DNA from: Thozetella sp. PMI_491
Lineage: Eukaryota; Ascomycota; Sordariomycetes; Chaetosphaeriales; Chaetosphaeriaceae
Length of the DNA stretch: 64,000 nt
Assembly: GCA_021432635.1 (NCBI GenBank)
Contig: MU270037.1
Location: 202,122 to 266,121 of the forward strand
Direction: 5' to 3'
A program made the translations under genes and the position numbers. Of the stretch, positions 1 to 11,230 are shown piece after piece. The stretch's first letter is position 1. Every line of letters begins with the position of its first letter. The notes under the pieces were generated by a model. The model worked only from the letters and a program-made list of their open reading frames with translations. It made no database searches and was not told the DNA's origin.

Positions 1-512
1 AGTACCTAAGCTGCCTGTCGCCGGGCCCGTTCTACAAACCGCAGGGAACCAATTGCAGAGCCGAGGGATCGTCTACTAGGCATTAACAAAGTTTAGTAGA
101 TGTATACTTGTAGTGCAAATAAGTTTTAAAGAGACAATATCCACTTTTTCAACGGTTTCCATTGGTATTCCCCCTATACGGTCGAGTGCATGAACCTCAA
201 TATGTTATTCTCCATCGAGCGCTAGGGCCTCTAGGTACATAGGCTAGAGCAGATGGTTGCTATCGACTTGGCTCTAGAGCTAGCGTTTGAGACTGCCGTG
301 AAAGTTACAAAATCTGAAATAGGTGGAAAAGAAGGGCAGTAAAAGATGTGAAAGCGGATGATAAAACTGATTTACACATGTCTAAATAAATAGAAAGTGA
401 TGTGGTCGCTAGTGCTGCGGGTTCTATCAAGTAACTTGCCTTCTTGCAACTTGAATATGTAGCGAGAGATTTTAGCACACTATAAACTAGTCTTGATGGT
501 ATTCTATCATCG
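1..512. other. Intergenic, no gene seen
   Basis: AT-leaning sequence downstream of the aminotransferase gene. Only a short open frame without protein-like composition is present, and I see no RNA gene or repeat. Confidence 0.5.
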
Positions 513-2015
513 TCAGTGAACGATGAGTAAGCGAGCGTGCTGTTGGACAAACTGCTTGACAATCGCAACATAAAGATCTACTTCCACCTTGGTTGTACCC
601 AGGATGAGACTTAGCATTCCCCTCTCTGTGATCCAGAATCCTTTGCTTAAACACCAGTACCAGAAGAGTTTTTTTAGGCCCCCGACACTGTGATGATGGA
701 GGTCGTCTCCACAGCTAGGCGCTTTCCCATTGTCCAGGAAATGGATCGTTAGGACTGCGCCGACTCCTGTGACCACCATCTTCGTATATTTGGCAACCTC
801 TTGCAACTCAGTACGGAAGTAGTCTCCGAGAGCGTTCAGCTCGATCGCTACCTCGGGAGTATAAATCTCGGACAGTCCCACATATCCGCAGTTCATGCCA
901 AGCGTGTTGTTGTTGAAGGTTCCCGAGTGCGGGAGACTTGTGGCGAGGCGCGGGTCGTAGGCCGTCAAAAGGGATGCACGCCCCCCAAATGCACCAAAGG
1001 AAAGGCCACCACCGATATACTTCCCGAGAGTCGTTATGTCCGGGTCCAAGGAGTACTTTCCTTGGAGACCGTGCGGATGCAGACGGGAAGTCATAACTTC
1101 ATCTAGGATGAAGATGATGCCGCACTGATAGCTAACATTAGACGTGAAGGGAAATGGTTAGCTAAGAATAAACAACTGACCTTTGCAGCAGTGTCTTGGA
1201 TCGTCTTCAAAAAGTCAACGGTCGCAGGAATGCACCCACCGGCGCCCTGCATCGCTTCAACAATGACAGCTGCGACACCAGGAGTTGTCTCGAGTAATTC
1301 CTTCACTTCCTCCACGTGGTTATATGTCCCAAGCACCCAATCGGCCTGGTCAACAGTGTTTCCGGCGATGCCGTGTCCAAAGCTAAGAACACCGCCATGA
1401 TAGCCGCCGTCAAAGGCAATGACCTTCCTTTTGCCGGTGAGGTGTCTCGCAATGCTCAAGGCGTACAGATTCGCCTCAGTGCCTGAGTTGCAAAATCTCA
1501 GCTGCTCTAGACCGGGAAATCGCCGACAAATGAGCTCGGCGAACCTCATCTCCTCAACAGTAGTCGCCCCTAGATTGACTCCTGTGTTTTCGTATGTCGA
1601 CAGAAGCGTTTTCTGGAGGATCGGATTCGAGTGTCCATACAATCCAGCCGTGAGCTCTCCGACAAAGTCGACATACCTAGGGTGAGGTCTTGTCAGCCGT
1701 GCACAGCTAGAGGCAATGCGCTCAAGCTCACTCGTGTCCGTCATAGTCCCACAACCTATTTCCTTTCCCGGTCTTCATGAAAATGGGGAAGGGCTCGTTA
1801 AACAAAACTGAGCGAGTATTCCCTCCTGGCATAAATTTAACGGCATTTTCATAGTGTCCCTGAGACGCCTTTAGTCGCCCAACGTACGACGTTTTCGCGC
1901 TCAGGAGGGCATCCTCCAGGAGTGCTGCACTGGTCTGTGCCACCAAAGGGTCTTCAATTACTGGCCGAGAGGCAGACAGCCCGGCTACTTTCTCGGACAC
2001 GACCGCTGCAGACAT
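513..2015 (-). CDS. Class III PLP aminotransferase, glutamate-1-semialdehyde aminomutase-like
   Basis: Three exons, 2015-1732, 1676-1181 and 1124-513, give 463 aa. Intron 1 (GTGAGC...CCTAG) and intron 2 (GTCAGT...ATCAG) restore one continuous frame through DGHEYVDFVGELTAGLYGHS and CGIIFILDEVMTSR. The aspartate that contacts the PLP ring nitrogen is D268 in ILDEV, and the Schiff-base lysine is K295 in TTLGKYIGGG, so the enzyme looks competent. The family moves amino groups on small substrates. Fungi do not use glutamate-1-semialdehyde aminomutase for tetrapyrroles, so a role in secondary or catabolic metabolism is more likely (inference). No targeting peptide is evident. It is divergent from the Zn2Cys6 gene across a 427-bp shared promoter. 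The start is the first ATG in the frame. Family call is firm; substrate unknown. Confidence 0.9.
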
Positions 2016-2442
2016 GGCGCGAGCGTTTTGCTATGCTCAGGCGGGTGCATACATGAAGGATACCAAGTAGACGATGTCTCTCTCAAATAGGGTACGATCT
2101 GGATTACGGTCAAGAAGTACTCGGCACGCAGCCTCAGTAATTTCCCGAACGCCAGCACCGCTCTCCTAATTGTCTAGCCGCCACTGCCTCGGCAGAACCG
2201 CGTAAATTTCTAGGATTCAGCCCCTGAGGTTACGGATTTCCCGCGCCGGCTCTCCTAGCGGTTAGCGTCGTTTTCGGCTGAGCTCCAGTATCAGGTGGTG
2301 TTTTCTGACCCATCTCCTGACTCGCGTCGGCAAATCCGCATCGCCTAGGCCTTTGTGGATCGGAATCGCCGCCACTTCAGGCCACGCCTTTTCATGAAAC
2401 GTCCCTCCTGCAAATCACCCTTTCGGCCGTCATGTTCCCACT
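2016..2442. promoter_or_regulatory. Bidirectional promoter between aminotransferase and Zn2Cys6 regulator
   Basis: The two start codons face away from each other across this gap. An inverted CGG pair with a 5-base spacer (CGG-N5-CCG) lies at 2190-2200, a layout that Zn2Cys6 dimers commonly bind. The short upstream ATG at 2432 stops after four codons. Autoregulation by the neighbouring factor is an inference. Confidence 0.35.
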
Positions 2443-4776
2443 ATGACCGACTCCTTGAGCGGATCCGGCGAGCTACAGACTAACGAACCGGGGATTGGCA
2501 AGCGACGGCGTAACGCGAGAACCGCGCTCGCTTGCACGTTCTGCAGGTAACCTCAATCCCGCCACCTTATTTTAGCCTTATGGCAGAGCCAGGCTCCGCG
2601 AGGGGAGACAATTGCTGATTCAGAATACCAAAGGCAACGAAAGGCAAGGTGCTCTGGTGACTGGCCCACATGTATAGCCTGTTCAAAGCGTAAAAGAGCT
2701 TGTGTTTATCCCGGCCACCTGCCCTCACTTCAGATATCATCACCTCCAACCGCAGAGAAAGCTCCTATCGGGGCTGCCGCCGGCGGTGGATTGACTCCCA
2801 CTCTAGACATGTACGTCCATCTTTCTTCAAGTGCTAATAACTCAGTTGCTGAGAGGATCCCTGCTCTAGACTACCTTCTGAAGAGCTGCGTAAGGCTGCC
2901 ATCTCATACTTTCGCGAACACTATGCGCCAACTCTCCTGTGCTTTATTCCACCGCAGCAGTTGGTTCAGGATGTCACCGGAGAAAGTCTTCCGTCGACAT
3001 TGCTATTATGCATCATAGCCCTTGTTTCGAGGTTAGCATGCGCCATGTGGATCGTGATTTGACTGGCTGCTCATTGGAACCAGGTGCATACCGGCCTTTA
3101 GCTGCGCGTCGGAAAACATATCACCGTCTGCAGTCAGCGATCATTACGCCAGGCTGGCACAGCAAGAGCTCGAAAGGACATATGAAGAACCTTCCCTAGC
3201 TAACGTGCAATGCTGTCTAATCCTATGCATATACGAGATAGGAGATGGCGCGGAGCATAGAGGTTGGTTGCGCCTAGGGCATGCTACCAGGCTCGCGCAG
3301 CTGTTGCAGCTGCACCGGCAAGACTCCAATCCAAGCCAGCTGGACTGGGGAAATTCCGCACCCTCCAACTCTCTATCTCTAGCAGAATGCAAGAGACGCA
3401 CCTTTTGGTGTTGTTTTTGCCTGGAGAGACTCCTGGCGAACGGCCGCGACAGGATCGCTATGTACTCGCCCGAAGACATCACGACGCAATTCCCCCAGTC
3501 AGATGAGAATTTTATCTACGAGCGCCGGGATCCATCCTGCACGTTGAGTTGCTCGATTCATTGTGTAGAACATACAAGCAGGGAGACCAGCCTTCTCGCA
3601 CACACCATCCGCATCGTTTATATCCTGTCAAACGTTATGACCTGGCATGGCCGCGGCGGCCGGCACTTGGACCCAAGGTGTCCGTGGCTACCCGAGATGC
3701 CCTTTAACATCTTGGGCGAGAAGCTGCGTCAGTGGAGGGCGGCCCTCCCTGGGCATCTGGACTACACACCTAAAAACGTCCCTGCAGTGACTGCAGTGGG
3801 CCAAGGCAAGCTATGGTCCTTCATGTTCATGATTTACTTCCAGGCCCGGGCGTATCTCTATAGAGAATACCTTCCGTTCACGCCAAAGAAAGAATACGAC
3901 CCAGTAGATGGTAGGACCAATCCCTCGCAACACATGAGTATGTGTTCTGACGCATGTTTCAGGTCCTTGTGATGGGCCGACCCTGATACCTTCCGATTTT
4001 CCAATGCCGGAGAACTTTTGGTACGAATCTGCGGCGGTAATGGTTGACAGTGCAAATGCTATTTCAGACCTGTACAAGACGATGGCGTCATGGGGGTTGT
4101 CGGCATCCGCATATCCTTTCCCTGGCCTGGGGTTGCTTACAGCCGCAAGCATACATGCGATGTATGCCATCTTTGCCTGGCCAAGCATGCAGCCGGTCAC
4201 CACGGGGGCAACCAGCCGGGACTACTTACGTCAAGACATGGAGGCGTTCAATCATCTTGGACAGCAGTGGAGTCTTGCTGTTCACTGGGTATGTACGATT
4301 GGCGCTTGCCACACGATTTGCTTACCTGACAAACTTCTTTCCAGATACGCCAAGTCTCGCTATACTATAAACTCAACAGTCTTACAAAAAGATCTTGGTC
4401 GGACTCAGAGTGTAGCTTATCGAACATGAACATCAAGGAGATCAAGGATGGCATTATGAACTACGTGCGACAGATTAGACAGCAAGACCGGGAAACACGG
4501 GAGCTCAGCTTAAAGGCTACCTTTGACTTCGATGGTTGGCTATCTGTACTAGACAGCTCTGTCGGAGAAACCACAGTGCCGGACGCTGTCATCGAATCCG
4601 ACACTCTAGGTGATGAAATGAGCGAGGACACCGTCTTCATTACCACAAGAGACTCGTCTAGTTTCGGAACCGCAGTGCCTATTTCTTGGCTAAGCAACAT
4701 AGAAGGTCTCACAGCGGTAGCGTCACAGGCGGAGTGGATGTTTGATGGTTGGGATAGTTGGGCATTCGATAATTAA
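2443..4776 (+). CDS. Zn2Cys6 fungal-specific transcription factor
   Basis: Six exons, 2443-2546, 2634-2810, 2870-3031, 3102-3910, 3963-4288 and 4345-4776, give 669 aa. The zinc cluster spans the first intron: C31-x2-C34-x6-C41-x6-C48-x2-C51-x6-C58, flanked by a basic run near residues 20-26. The middle homology region follows (CCLILCIYEIGDG, then AECKRRTFWCCFCLERLLANGR), as in PF04082 factors. The C-terminal 110 residues are acidic and Ser-rich, typical of activation regions. Introns 2 and 3 were placed by frame (acceptors CTCTAG and CTTTAG) and are less certain than the rest. It is the likely local regulator for the adjacent aminotransferase and possibly for the hydrolase and transporter remnants downstream. 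Confidence 0.85.
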
Positions 4777-5076
4777 GTATAGTGCATTTTGATCTTAGAA
4801 TCCAAACTGATGCGATGATCAAGGATTCGCTGAAGTTGGACTTGTGGCTCTAATCTCTACCTAGGTAGTCTGTACTTATAGTGAACTCGAATAGGCAGGA
4901 CTGAATTCATCCTTTGGTTCCTCTTGAGGTGTTCTCGTTAGCATGACCTACTAAATACTTGTGAGAATCAACCACCTTCGTCGAAATTTCACTAGAAAAC
5001 TTCAATTCGGGGCCAGTGCGGTCCATCTCACCAGTACGGCTGGAAAGACAGTGCATCTCACTCCCAACCGAGCATT

Positions 5077-6246
5077 TCAAGGCCTTACCCCAAATGCTTG
5101 ACCTAGCGCCCTGACAGACTCCCTATTGTACTGCCGCCCTATCTTTAATATTCCACCAAGTTGCATAAAGGTGTGTGGCGCACCCTTGACTCGGATAAAC
5201 TCGGCTTGCGATCTTGCCTCGTTCATTTTCTTGCCGTATGCTTCACCTTCGTCCCTGAGAGGATCCATCTCTGCCGTCAAGATCAATGCCGCCACCAGGT
5301 CCTTGAAACTTGGGGCCTTTATCGGCGATACGGTCCAGTCCTGTCGCCAAGTCAGCTCATTGTTCATCCATTCGCGGTCTCGACCTACATCATCCAACTC
5401 CTTAGGCCGTGGGTTCCCGAGGAAATGATTGTGAAACTACCTCATCCTCTCTGTGGGGAGGGGCTGTGCATAGTACATCTCCCTGTACGACTCGTACGGA
5501 CAGTCCTCTCTGAGTTCTCTGGTGGGGGTGAAAACATGCATGTCGCAGACTGGGACGCCCAAAAGTTGGAAAGCAAGCGAGATTCCCTCGTCCCGACACT
5601 TATGAGCAATGACCGCGCTGAGGTGACCACCAGCGTAGCAGCCACCGATTGCCACCTTGTTTAAGTCCAAGTTGAGTTTGGCTGACTTGTTTTCTCGCAC
5701 CTAACATTTGTCAAAACAGCACTATGGGTTTGGTGAATCCGATACACTAACCCAGTTAAACGCGGACCAGCAATCATTAACTGGAATGGGAAACTTGAAC
5801 TCTGGGGAAAGACGGTAATCGACATCGAAGGCAATACATCCTAGCTCGTGTACTAATCTTTTGCAGAAGTCTTTGTCGGTAGCGAGTCCGCCAAACACCA
5901 AACCGCCGCCGTGGAAATTGATATACACAGGCCGGGGTTTCTCATCGGCGGCCGCGCGACCGGGCTGGAAAATACGGATGGCAATCTTGCCACCCTCAAC
6001 TGGACATTTCTCCTCAGTGATGATAAGCCCCCCCGTGTCAACAATTTGGCGCCCATAGCTAATGGTGTATGCTAGCCGGTCCTTCCGGTATGTCTCTATC
6101 GGCACCTGATGCGTTGCTAGCCGTCCGGCACTATACTTGTTGTAGTACTCGACATAGGTAGGATCAAATCTGTGGAGTAGGGCCACAGGTATGCTGTTCA
6201 GGAGAGGTTTCTCGATGAGAACTGGAGGTTGTGATGAAGTCGCCAT
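5077..6246 (-). pseudogene. Alpha/beta-hydrolase (HSL/GDXG esterase type) with lost Ser and in-frame stop
   Basis: Exons 6246-5752 and 5700-5077 (intron GTTAGT...GTTAG, 51 bp) encode a fold of about 370 residues close to fungal esterases of the hormone-sensitive-lipase family. The oxyanion motif HGGG (H112-G115) is present, as are the later Asp (AEMDPLRDE) and His (GAPHTFM). The nucleophile elbow reads G-C-Y-A-G-G, with Tyr187 (TAC) where the family has Ser. Codon 253 is TAG at 5439-5437, in the context ERMR-stop-FHNHFLGNPRPKEL. The frame continues without shift to the natural stop, and Trp would fit the site. No GT/AG pair in a suitable phase removes this stop. Both lesions are point substitutions. 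Likely a young pseudogene; a rescued or non-catalytic product is less likely. Confidence 0.85.
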
Positions 6247-6755
6247 TGTGAATGCCTACCAAATACAGAGGCTGCAGGGGATGTTAGCTTTTCTCAACGC
6301 GGCTGATGCAGCATATATTGGTTTATTGAAGCGTGTGACAAGTAGCCTTCATATCTCGAGTTTGGCAACGACGTTACGGTTCGGTTGTCGGATCCAACAG
6401 CGGAGATCTTAACTCAGCCGTAGCCCCGCCGACGACAATTCCGTGCGCCGCTGATGAAGTTGCCAGCAGGGTGATGCAGCAGATTTGCGTGTACAACTGC
6501 CTTATCTCGGGCCCCGATTATAAGGCTAGGCCTGCCAATTAAAATGGAAGACCAGGTCTTATCCCCACTAACATCGTGCGTTGTGTGATATGCCATCAAG
6601 TACCCCAGATATGTAGATTGGCAGGCCTAGTCCTAGTTAGACCAGGCCAAGAATACGGCGTGTTCCTGACTTTATTAAAGCTAGCCCGAGGAAGCGGTTC
6701 GTTCGACGCCTTGACCGATCTCTCTCGCGTCTCGCGACTCGGCACAATCCTCACG
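6247..6755. other. Intergenic with a 16-bp inverted repeat
   Basis: No gene seen. Near-matching arms (15 of 16 bases, core TAGGCCTGCCAAT / ATTGGCAGGCCTA) lie near 6524-6539 and 6616-6631, enclosing about 75 bp. This could be a small terminal-inverted-repeat relic or a chance hairpin. Confidence 0.4.
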
Positions 6756-8400
6756 ATGTCTTTTGCGAAAGATGGGTTGATGGGTTCAGGCTTAATCTGC
6801 CCGTGGTGCAGAACTTCATCGCTGGGCTCGTGCTGCTGGGCACAGTCCGCATCTATATCGCCATCGCCGCCCTTGGTGCTGGAGGCGGAAAAGCCGACTC
6901 GACGCAGATGAACTGCATTGTCTCTTCAACCCTCTACGGCGTTTTCGCAGTGACTGGGTCTTTCGGTGGCTCTATCATCACCAAATTCGGCCCCAGGTGG
7001 TCCATTTTCTTGAGTATACCTGCCAACTCTACTACTTTTCGCGCCGTCTAGGTAGCTGCTCACCTCCGACGCCGGTGCTTTAGGCAGGTGCTTTTGGATA
7101 CCCTTTTTACGTGTCAGGCTTGTTTTATTACGATCATGAAGACAACCTTGTGTATCCTATCATCGGAGGTGCAGTCTTGGGTCTTTGTGCTGGACAATTC
7201 TGGGCCGGAGTAAACTATATCGCCCTGGCATACGCAGACGAAAAACAACAACGGCCGGTTTTACGCAACACAAGCGGCGCTCAAAGCCGCAGGAAATCTA
7301 ATTGCAAGCTCACTCTAACCTCGGAATCAATTCCAACACTCTACCGTCAGAGGGCGCTTGAAAAAGTCGGAGAAGTTGCTCCAATGACTTGGCAGACGAT
7401 TAATACTTTATCCCAAGATTGGCTATATCGCCATGGCTTTATTGACGACGATGACATTCGGAAGATCGAGGAAATAGCAGGGTCAATGAGATCTAACAGC
7501 TCGGTCCCTATTTCGGTCTACATTAGCTTCATATGCATCATGCTCGTGGCCATGAGCTTGGCGCTATTGCTGGTCAAACCAGATGACGTACGTCGCTCGG
7601 ATGGAACAGCTCTGGCGATTTTCCAGCGTGAGCTACTGGTTCCCTGTCTTGTCTTGTCGTCGCAGAGTTTCAGCTCATTCTCCAGCCCGGCATAAGTGGT
7701 GAGCGTGAAGTATTGGGGGATTGGGATATCATGATTGCTAATGCTTTCGCAGCCAAATATTTCGACCTTAGCACCCGTAGCCTTTTGACCTTTGTCGCCG
7801 CTGTCCTCGAAGTCGCTGCGAAGTATTCGTTTAGCTATGTGCTAGATAAACCCCAGTGGCGACGGCCCAAGCGCTCCAAGGCTGGAATATTCCTGATCGC
7901 CGTCCTTATTAGCGGCATATACAGCGGTGAAACCGGCTGGTTGTTCTCCGTGATCCCCCAATCCGAGCCCGAGTCTAAGCCCGCCCACGACTGGACTGAC
8001 CCCAGCTTTACGGGCTTCTTCGTCATATTCGTCATCTTCAACGTGCTCGGGGCCGTCGCGCCAGTTTACATTGCCTGGCTTCTCTCCTCGATGACGAATG
8101 ATCCGAAGAATTCCGGAGCATATGCTGGTCTTCTACGATCTGTAATGGCTGCTGGAACTGCCATCGGCTTCGGCATCGCAGCTGCTGGCGTCAGTACCCG
8201 AACCCAGTTCATAGTGCATATAACATGCCAATTTCTGGCTATTGGACCTCAAGCATAGGTTGGTTTTAACTGTCAACGACACCAACTGCAGAAAGCAAGA
8301 CATTGTCATCGTCTCAGAGAACGTATTGGAGGGTATTGCAGATGCAATTGGGAAGACAGTCACAGAGAAAGATGATGATCAATATCAGACACCACAGACC
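6756..8400 (+). pseudogene. UNC93-like major-facilitator transporter, degenerate
   Basis: Fragments match the fungal UNC93/DUF895 membrane family: FRLNLPVVQNFIAGL and IAALGAGGG near 6790-6890, then YVSGLFYYDHEDN after an intron at 7014-7087. A helix follows at about 7510-7590 (VYISFICIMLVAMSLALLLV), then SAKYFDLSTRSLLTF after an intron near 7697-7753, and the final helices end near 8210. The reading frame is broken. The ATG at 6756 is out of frame with the first conserved block. A frame change is needed near 7254 (before GRFYATQAALKAAGNL) and again near 7315 (before NLGINSNTLPSEG). About 140 bp without family similarity follows, and a further shift lies near 7640. These lesions cannot all be introns, so I call it a pseudogene. 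The substrate of the living homologues is not established. Confidence 0.7.
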
Positions 8401-8589
8401 ATTTGCGTATCAAGCATCTTTTACGGAAGCAGCTCTTCATTTTCAGGGTTAAAGTGTGGGAGGCAGAGGATTTGTCTCGGCCTTTGGGTGCCCGAAAGCT
8501 GTCAGCTAGCTTTCTTGTTTCCGATCATAAATCTAATCTGCCAACATATACCCTGATGGTTCAGACCGCTGACAGCTGCAACTCCTCGT

Positions 8590-9606
8590 CTACCACGTAC
8601 GGCTGTTCCCCTCAGCTAGCGCCTGGGCCTTCAGAGCAAGCTCCATAGCGGCAAAACATCGTGCTTGAGGCATCGCAGTTTCCGTGCGGTTACGGATGTC
8701 ATGAAGCAATTGCTGGCCATAAGGGAGATCCACATCGCTGCAGTCCATGTGAATTACGCCGTCTTTGTTGGTGAGAAATAGGTGGTTTCCGCCCTCGCGG
8801 CCACCCACATCCACGTTCTTACGTAACTCGATCGTGCCATCCGTGCCGGTAATGAAGAGTCGCCCATCGCCCCAGCTCGGGAGGCCATTAGGGGTGAACC
8901 AGTCGACCTGGATGTAGCCAGTGGCCTCTGCAGTGGCTAGGTGTATGTTGCCGACATCCTGCAGTCCGGGTTGGTCCTTGTGGGCGCGATTCGCCACAGT
9001 TGCCGAAAGAATCTCCGCGCTCTCCGATCCCGTGAAAAATAGGAACTGCTCACATTGATGCGAGGCAATGTCGACGAGAATCCCGCCATAGCGCTCCCTC
9101 TGGAAAAACCACTCGGCTCGCGTCGCGGCGCGCAGGCGGTGGGGACCAAAGCCGGCGATGGATACGACCTTTCCGATAGCGCCTGAAGCCACCAACTCCC
9201 CGGCCTTCACAGTGGCGCGGTTTTCAAAGTGTTCCGAATACAAAATCGAGAAGATGCGACCCGTCTCGGCCTGGATCCGGCGGACCTCTTGAAGCTCTTC
9301 CAGCGTTACCGCGCCAGGCTTGTCCACCATGGCGTCCTTCCCGGCCTTCATAGCAGAGATGGCAATTCTCGCACGGTTGTCTGGAACGGCGGCACTGACG
9401 ATGAGGTGGATAGATGAGTCACCAAGCAGAGCATCTGCATCCTCGACGCGCGGCACGCCTGGGTACTTTCTCGAGAACTCGTCTGAGAGATCGTCCTCGG
9501 CAGCATAATAGCCAGCAAACTCAGCCCCGGCATTCATTAGGCAATCTACCTGTCCGTAGATGTGGTCATGGTTGATGCCAATCACTGAAAAGCGAATAGG
9601 ATCCAT
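8590..9606 (-). CDS. Gfo/Idh/MocA-family NAD(P)-dependent oxidoreductase
   Basis: Intact single-exon gene of 338 aa starting at ATG 9606. The N-terminal Rossmann strand reads IRFSVIGINHDHIYGQ, a variant of the GxGxxG dinucleotide motif. The D-K-P motif (VDKPGAVT, near residue 97) supplies the catalytic Lys of the family. YGGILVDIASHQCEQ matches the GGxxxDxxxHxxD region that lines the substrate site. Members oxidise or epimerise sugars, inositols and related polyols; the exact substrate cannot be read here. No signal peptide or membrane helix, so probably cytosolic. It is the only clearly intact gene beside two broken neighbours, so it may now act independently of the old cluster. Confidence 0.88.
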   Translation of the reverse strand: MDPIRFSVIGINHDHIYGQVDCLMNAGAEFAGYYAAEDDLSDEFSRKYPGVPRVEDADALLGDSSIHLIVSAAVPDNRARIAISAMKAGKDAMVDKPGAVTLEELQEVRRIQAETGRIFSILYSEHFENRATVKAGELVASGAIGKVVSIAGFGPHRLRAATRAEWFFQRERYGGILVDIASHQCEQFLFFTGSESAEILSATVANRAHKDQPGLQDVGNIHLATAEATGYIQVDWFTPNGLPSWGDGRLFITGTDGTIELRKNVDVGGREGGNHLFLTNKDGVIHMDCSDVDLPYGQQLLHDIRNRTETAMPQARCFAAMELALKAQALAEGNSRTW

Positions 9607-10599
9607 CTCGAAAGTTTTCTTGCCAGTGCGAACGAGAAGAGGTCGAAGCAGGGAGCAAAAAAACCTGAACTAGCGAATATTAGTTCAGGCAGTCGGGGAA
9701 ACCCCCAGCCCAATTCCCATCAATCAGGCTGAACTGTAGTCGCACGTTAGCGGGGGCCTAATGTGCTGTCTTTACGTACCGAATAACGTAATCCATGAGC
9801 GAGCCATATACACAAGCGAGTCGTACACTCCAATCACACGATAAATATAATATTTCTTAGCTTTCTAAACTACCCAATTCTAGATTAATATTTCTAAAAC
9901 TTAGTATCCCCTTTCTCTAATTACTATTTACTATGTATAAAGTATTTTAAGACCTTCAGACCTTTTTCTAAATATATTTATATAAAAGTACAGCCCTTAC
10001 AAGGCGCCCTCAGGCCTAATGCGAAACGCTACCAAACGCCCTACGAGCCCTGAGTCAATAAGGCACAGCAAGGAAGGCAGCATACTTGGGATTACTACAA
10101 GCAATAATAAGAGCGTGGGAGAATGACTCCTGAAAGGCCCCGCAAGCAATTAGGATTCTAGGGTAAACTTCTATAAAGTAGTGAGGGCCTGACAAGCTAC
10201 AGAGCCCTTAAGGATTAATCTAATGATTACTATAGTGCTAGCTCGCTGCCAAAATACCATCTTTTCTCCCTGCCTGTCTAGTTCGCTGAACAACCTCCCT
10301 ATAACTATCCTATAATATTACAACTTATTAATAAAGCTAAGAAAAGTAAAAACTTTTATCTCTTAGTTTTTTTTTACGTGAAAGAAAATTTAAAAATTCT
10401 TCGAAAAAGAGTATATCTTAATTATCGGTAAAAAACAATGGTATAGTTAATTAAGTTTCCGAAATATTTATCGAGCATTGGCTGGTTTAGAAAGTTATGA
10501 AATATTATAACTATTTAGCGTGTGATTTTGAGTATACGACTCGCTTATGGATTACGTTCGTGCTTCTCCAGTACCGCCGCCCCACTGTGAGTGTATGTG

Positions 10600-11120
10600 A
10601 ATCCAGCCACGCCTAGCGCTCTATATCCTACTGAGCACACGCCCAGCGTAGCTAGCTTGATCTATCATCCTATTCTAGACCCTCTGGACTTGCACTGCAG
10701 GTTATAAGCCTTCGCTGTATTGAAGACGGGGAGCAGCGCAAAAGAAGAAGCGGGCAAAACCACCACTACAAAGCACACTCATGCCGTAGTCTAGTAGCCG
10801 TAACGCGGTACCAATGCCACAACTACCTAAATGCGGCTCTAGGGCAGAGCGGCTGGAACAGTCTAAGTCTAGGATATATTGAGGGAGAATGTAACATCCC
10901 ACGCACCACGAGGGCGAGGCAGCCCTGACCCCGCCTCGAGTGCGCCCCGAAGCGGGGCCTAGTCCCCTGCACTTCGAGGGCTAGTACTAAAGGCCTGGGA
11001 AGTAGCCTCCCCCAGAGGGAACAAAGGTTCCCTAAGAGTAGCTCTGCGAATGAAGACCACTGCTTCCCCTCTACTTGCTGGCCCTGTGCTCCCCGTTCTC
11101 CTCCTAGAGACTCTTATACC
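10600..11120. mobile_element. Probable LTR-retrotransposon relic (3' internal end and LTR start)
   Basis: A purine-rich stretch TTGAGGGAGAA at 10879-10889 runs directly into TGTAACATCCCACG (TG at 10890). This is the arrangement of a polypurine tract followed by the TG of a 3' LTR. The preceding bases 10611-10885 recur, diverged, at 15408-15570 and 16160-16252. No intact gag or pol frame is present, so the element is dead. The LTR 3' end could not be fixed. Confidence 0.45.
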
Positions 11121-11185
11121 CTAAGGTGCTACAGAGAACGACGTCGATATCGACCAAGTCGGATATCCGTAGGCTCTGGCCAGGT

Positions 11186-11230
11186 AAAAAAAAAAAAAAA
11201 AAAAAAAGAGAGAGAGAGAGAGTGTGTGTA
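11186..11230 (+). repeat. Compound simple repeat A22 (GA)7 (GT)n
   Basis: Twenty-two consecutive A at 11186-11207 run into GA dinucleotides to about 11221 and then GT dinucleotides. It produces a spurious lysine/arginine-rich open frame that is not a gene. Confidence 0.9.

Noticed and set aside
5388-5470. Intron that would remove the hydrolase stop
   Set aside because: Available GT donors are phase 2 and the acceptors give phase 0; the in-between codons also match the family, so it is exon sequence.
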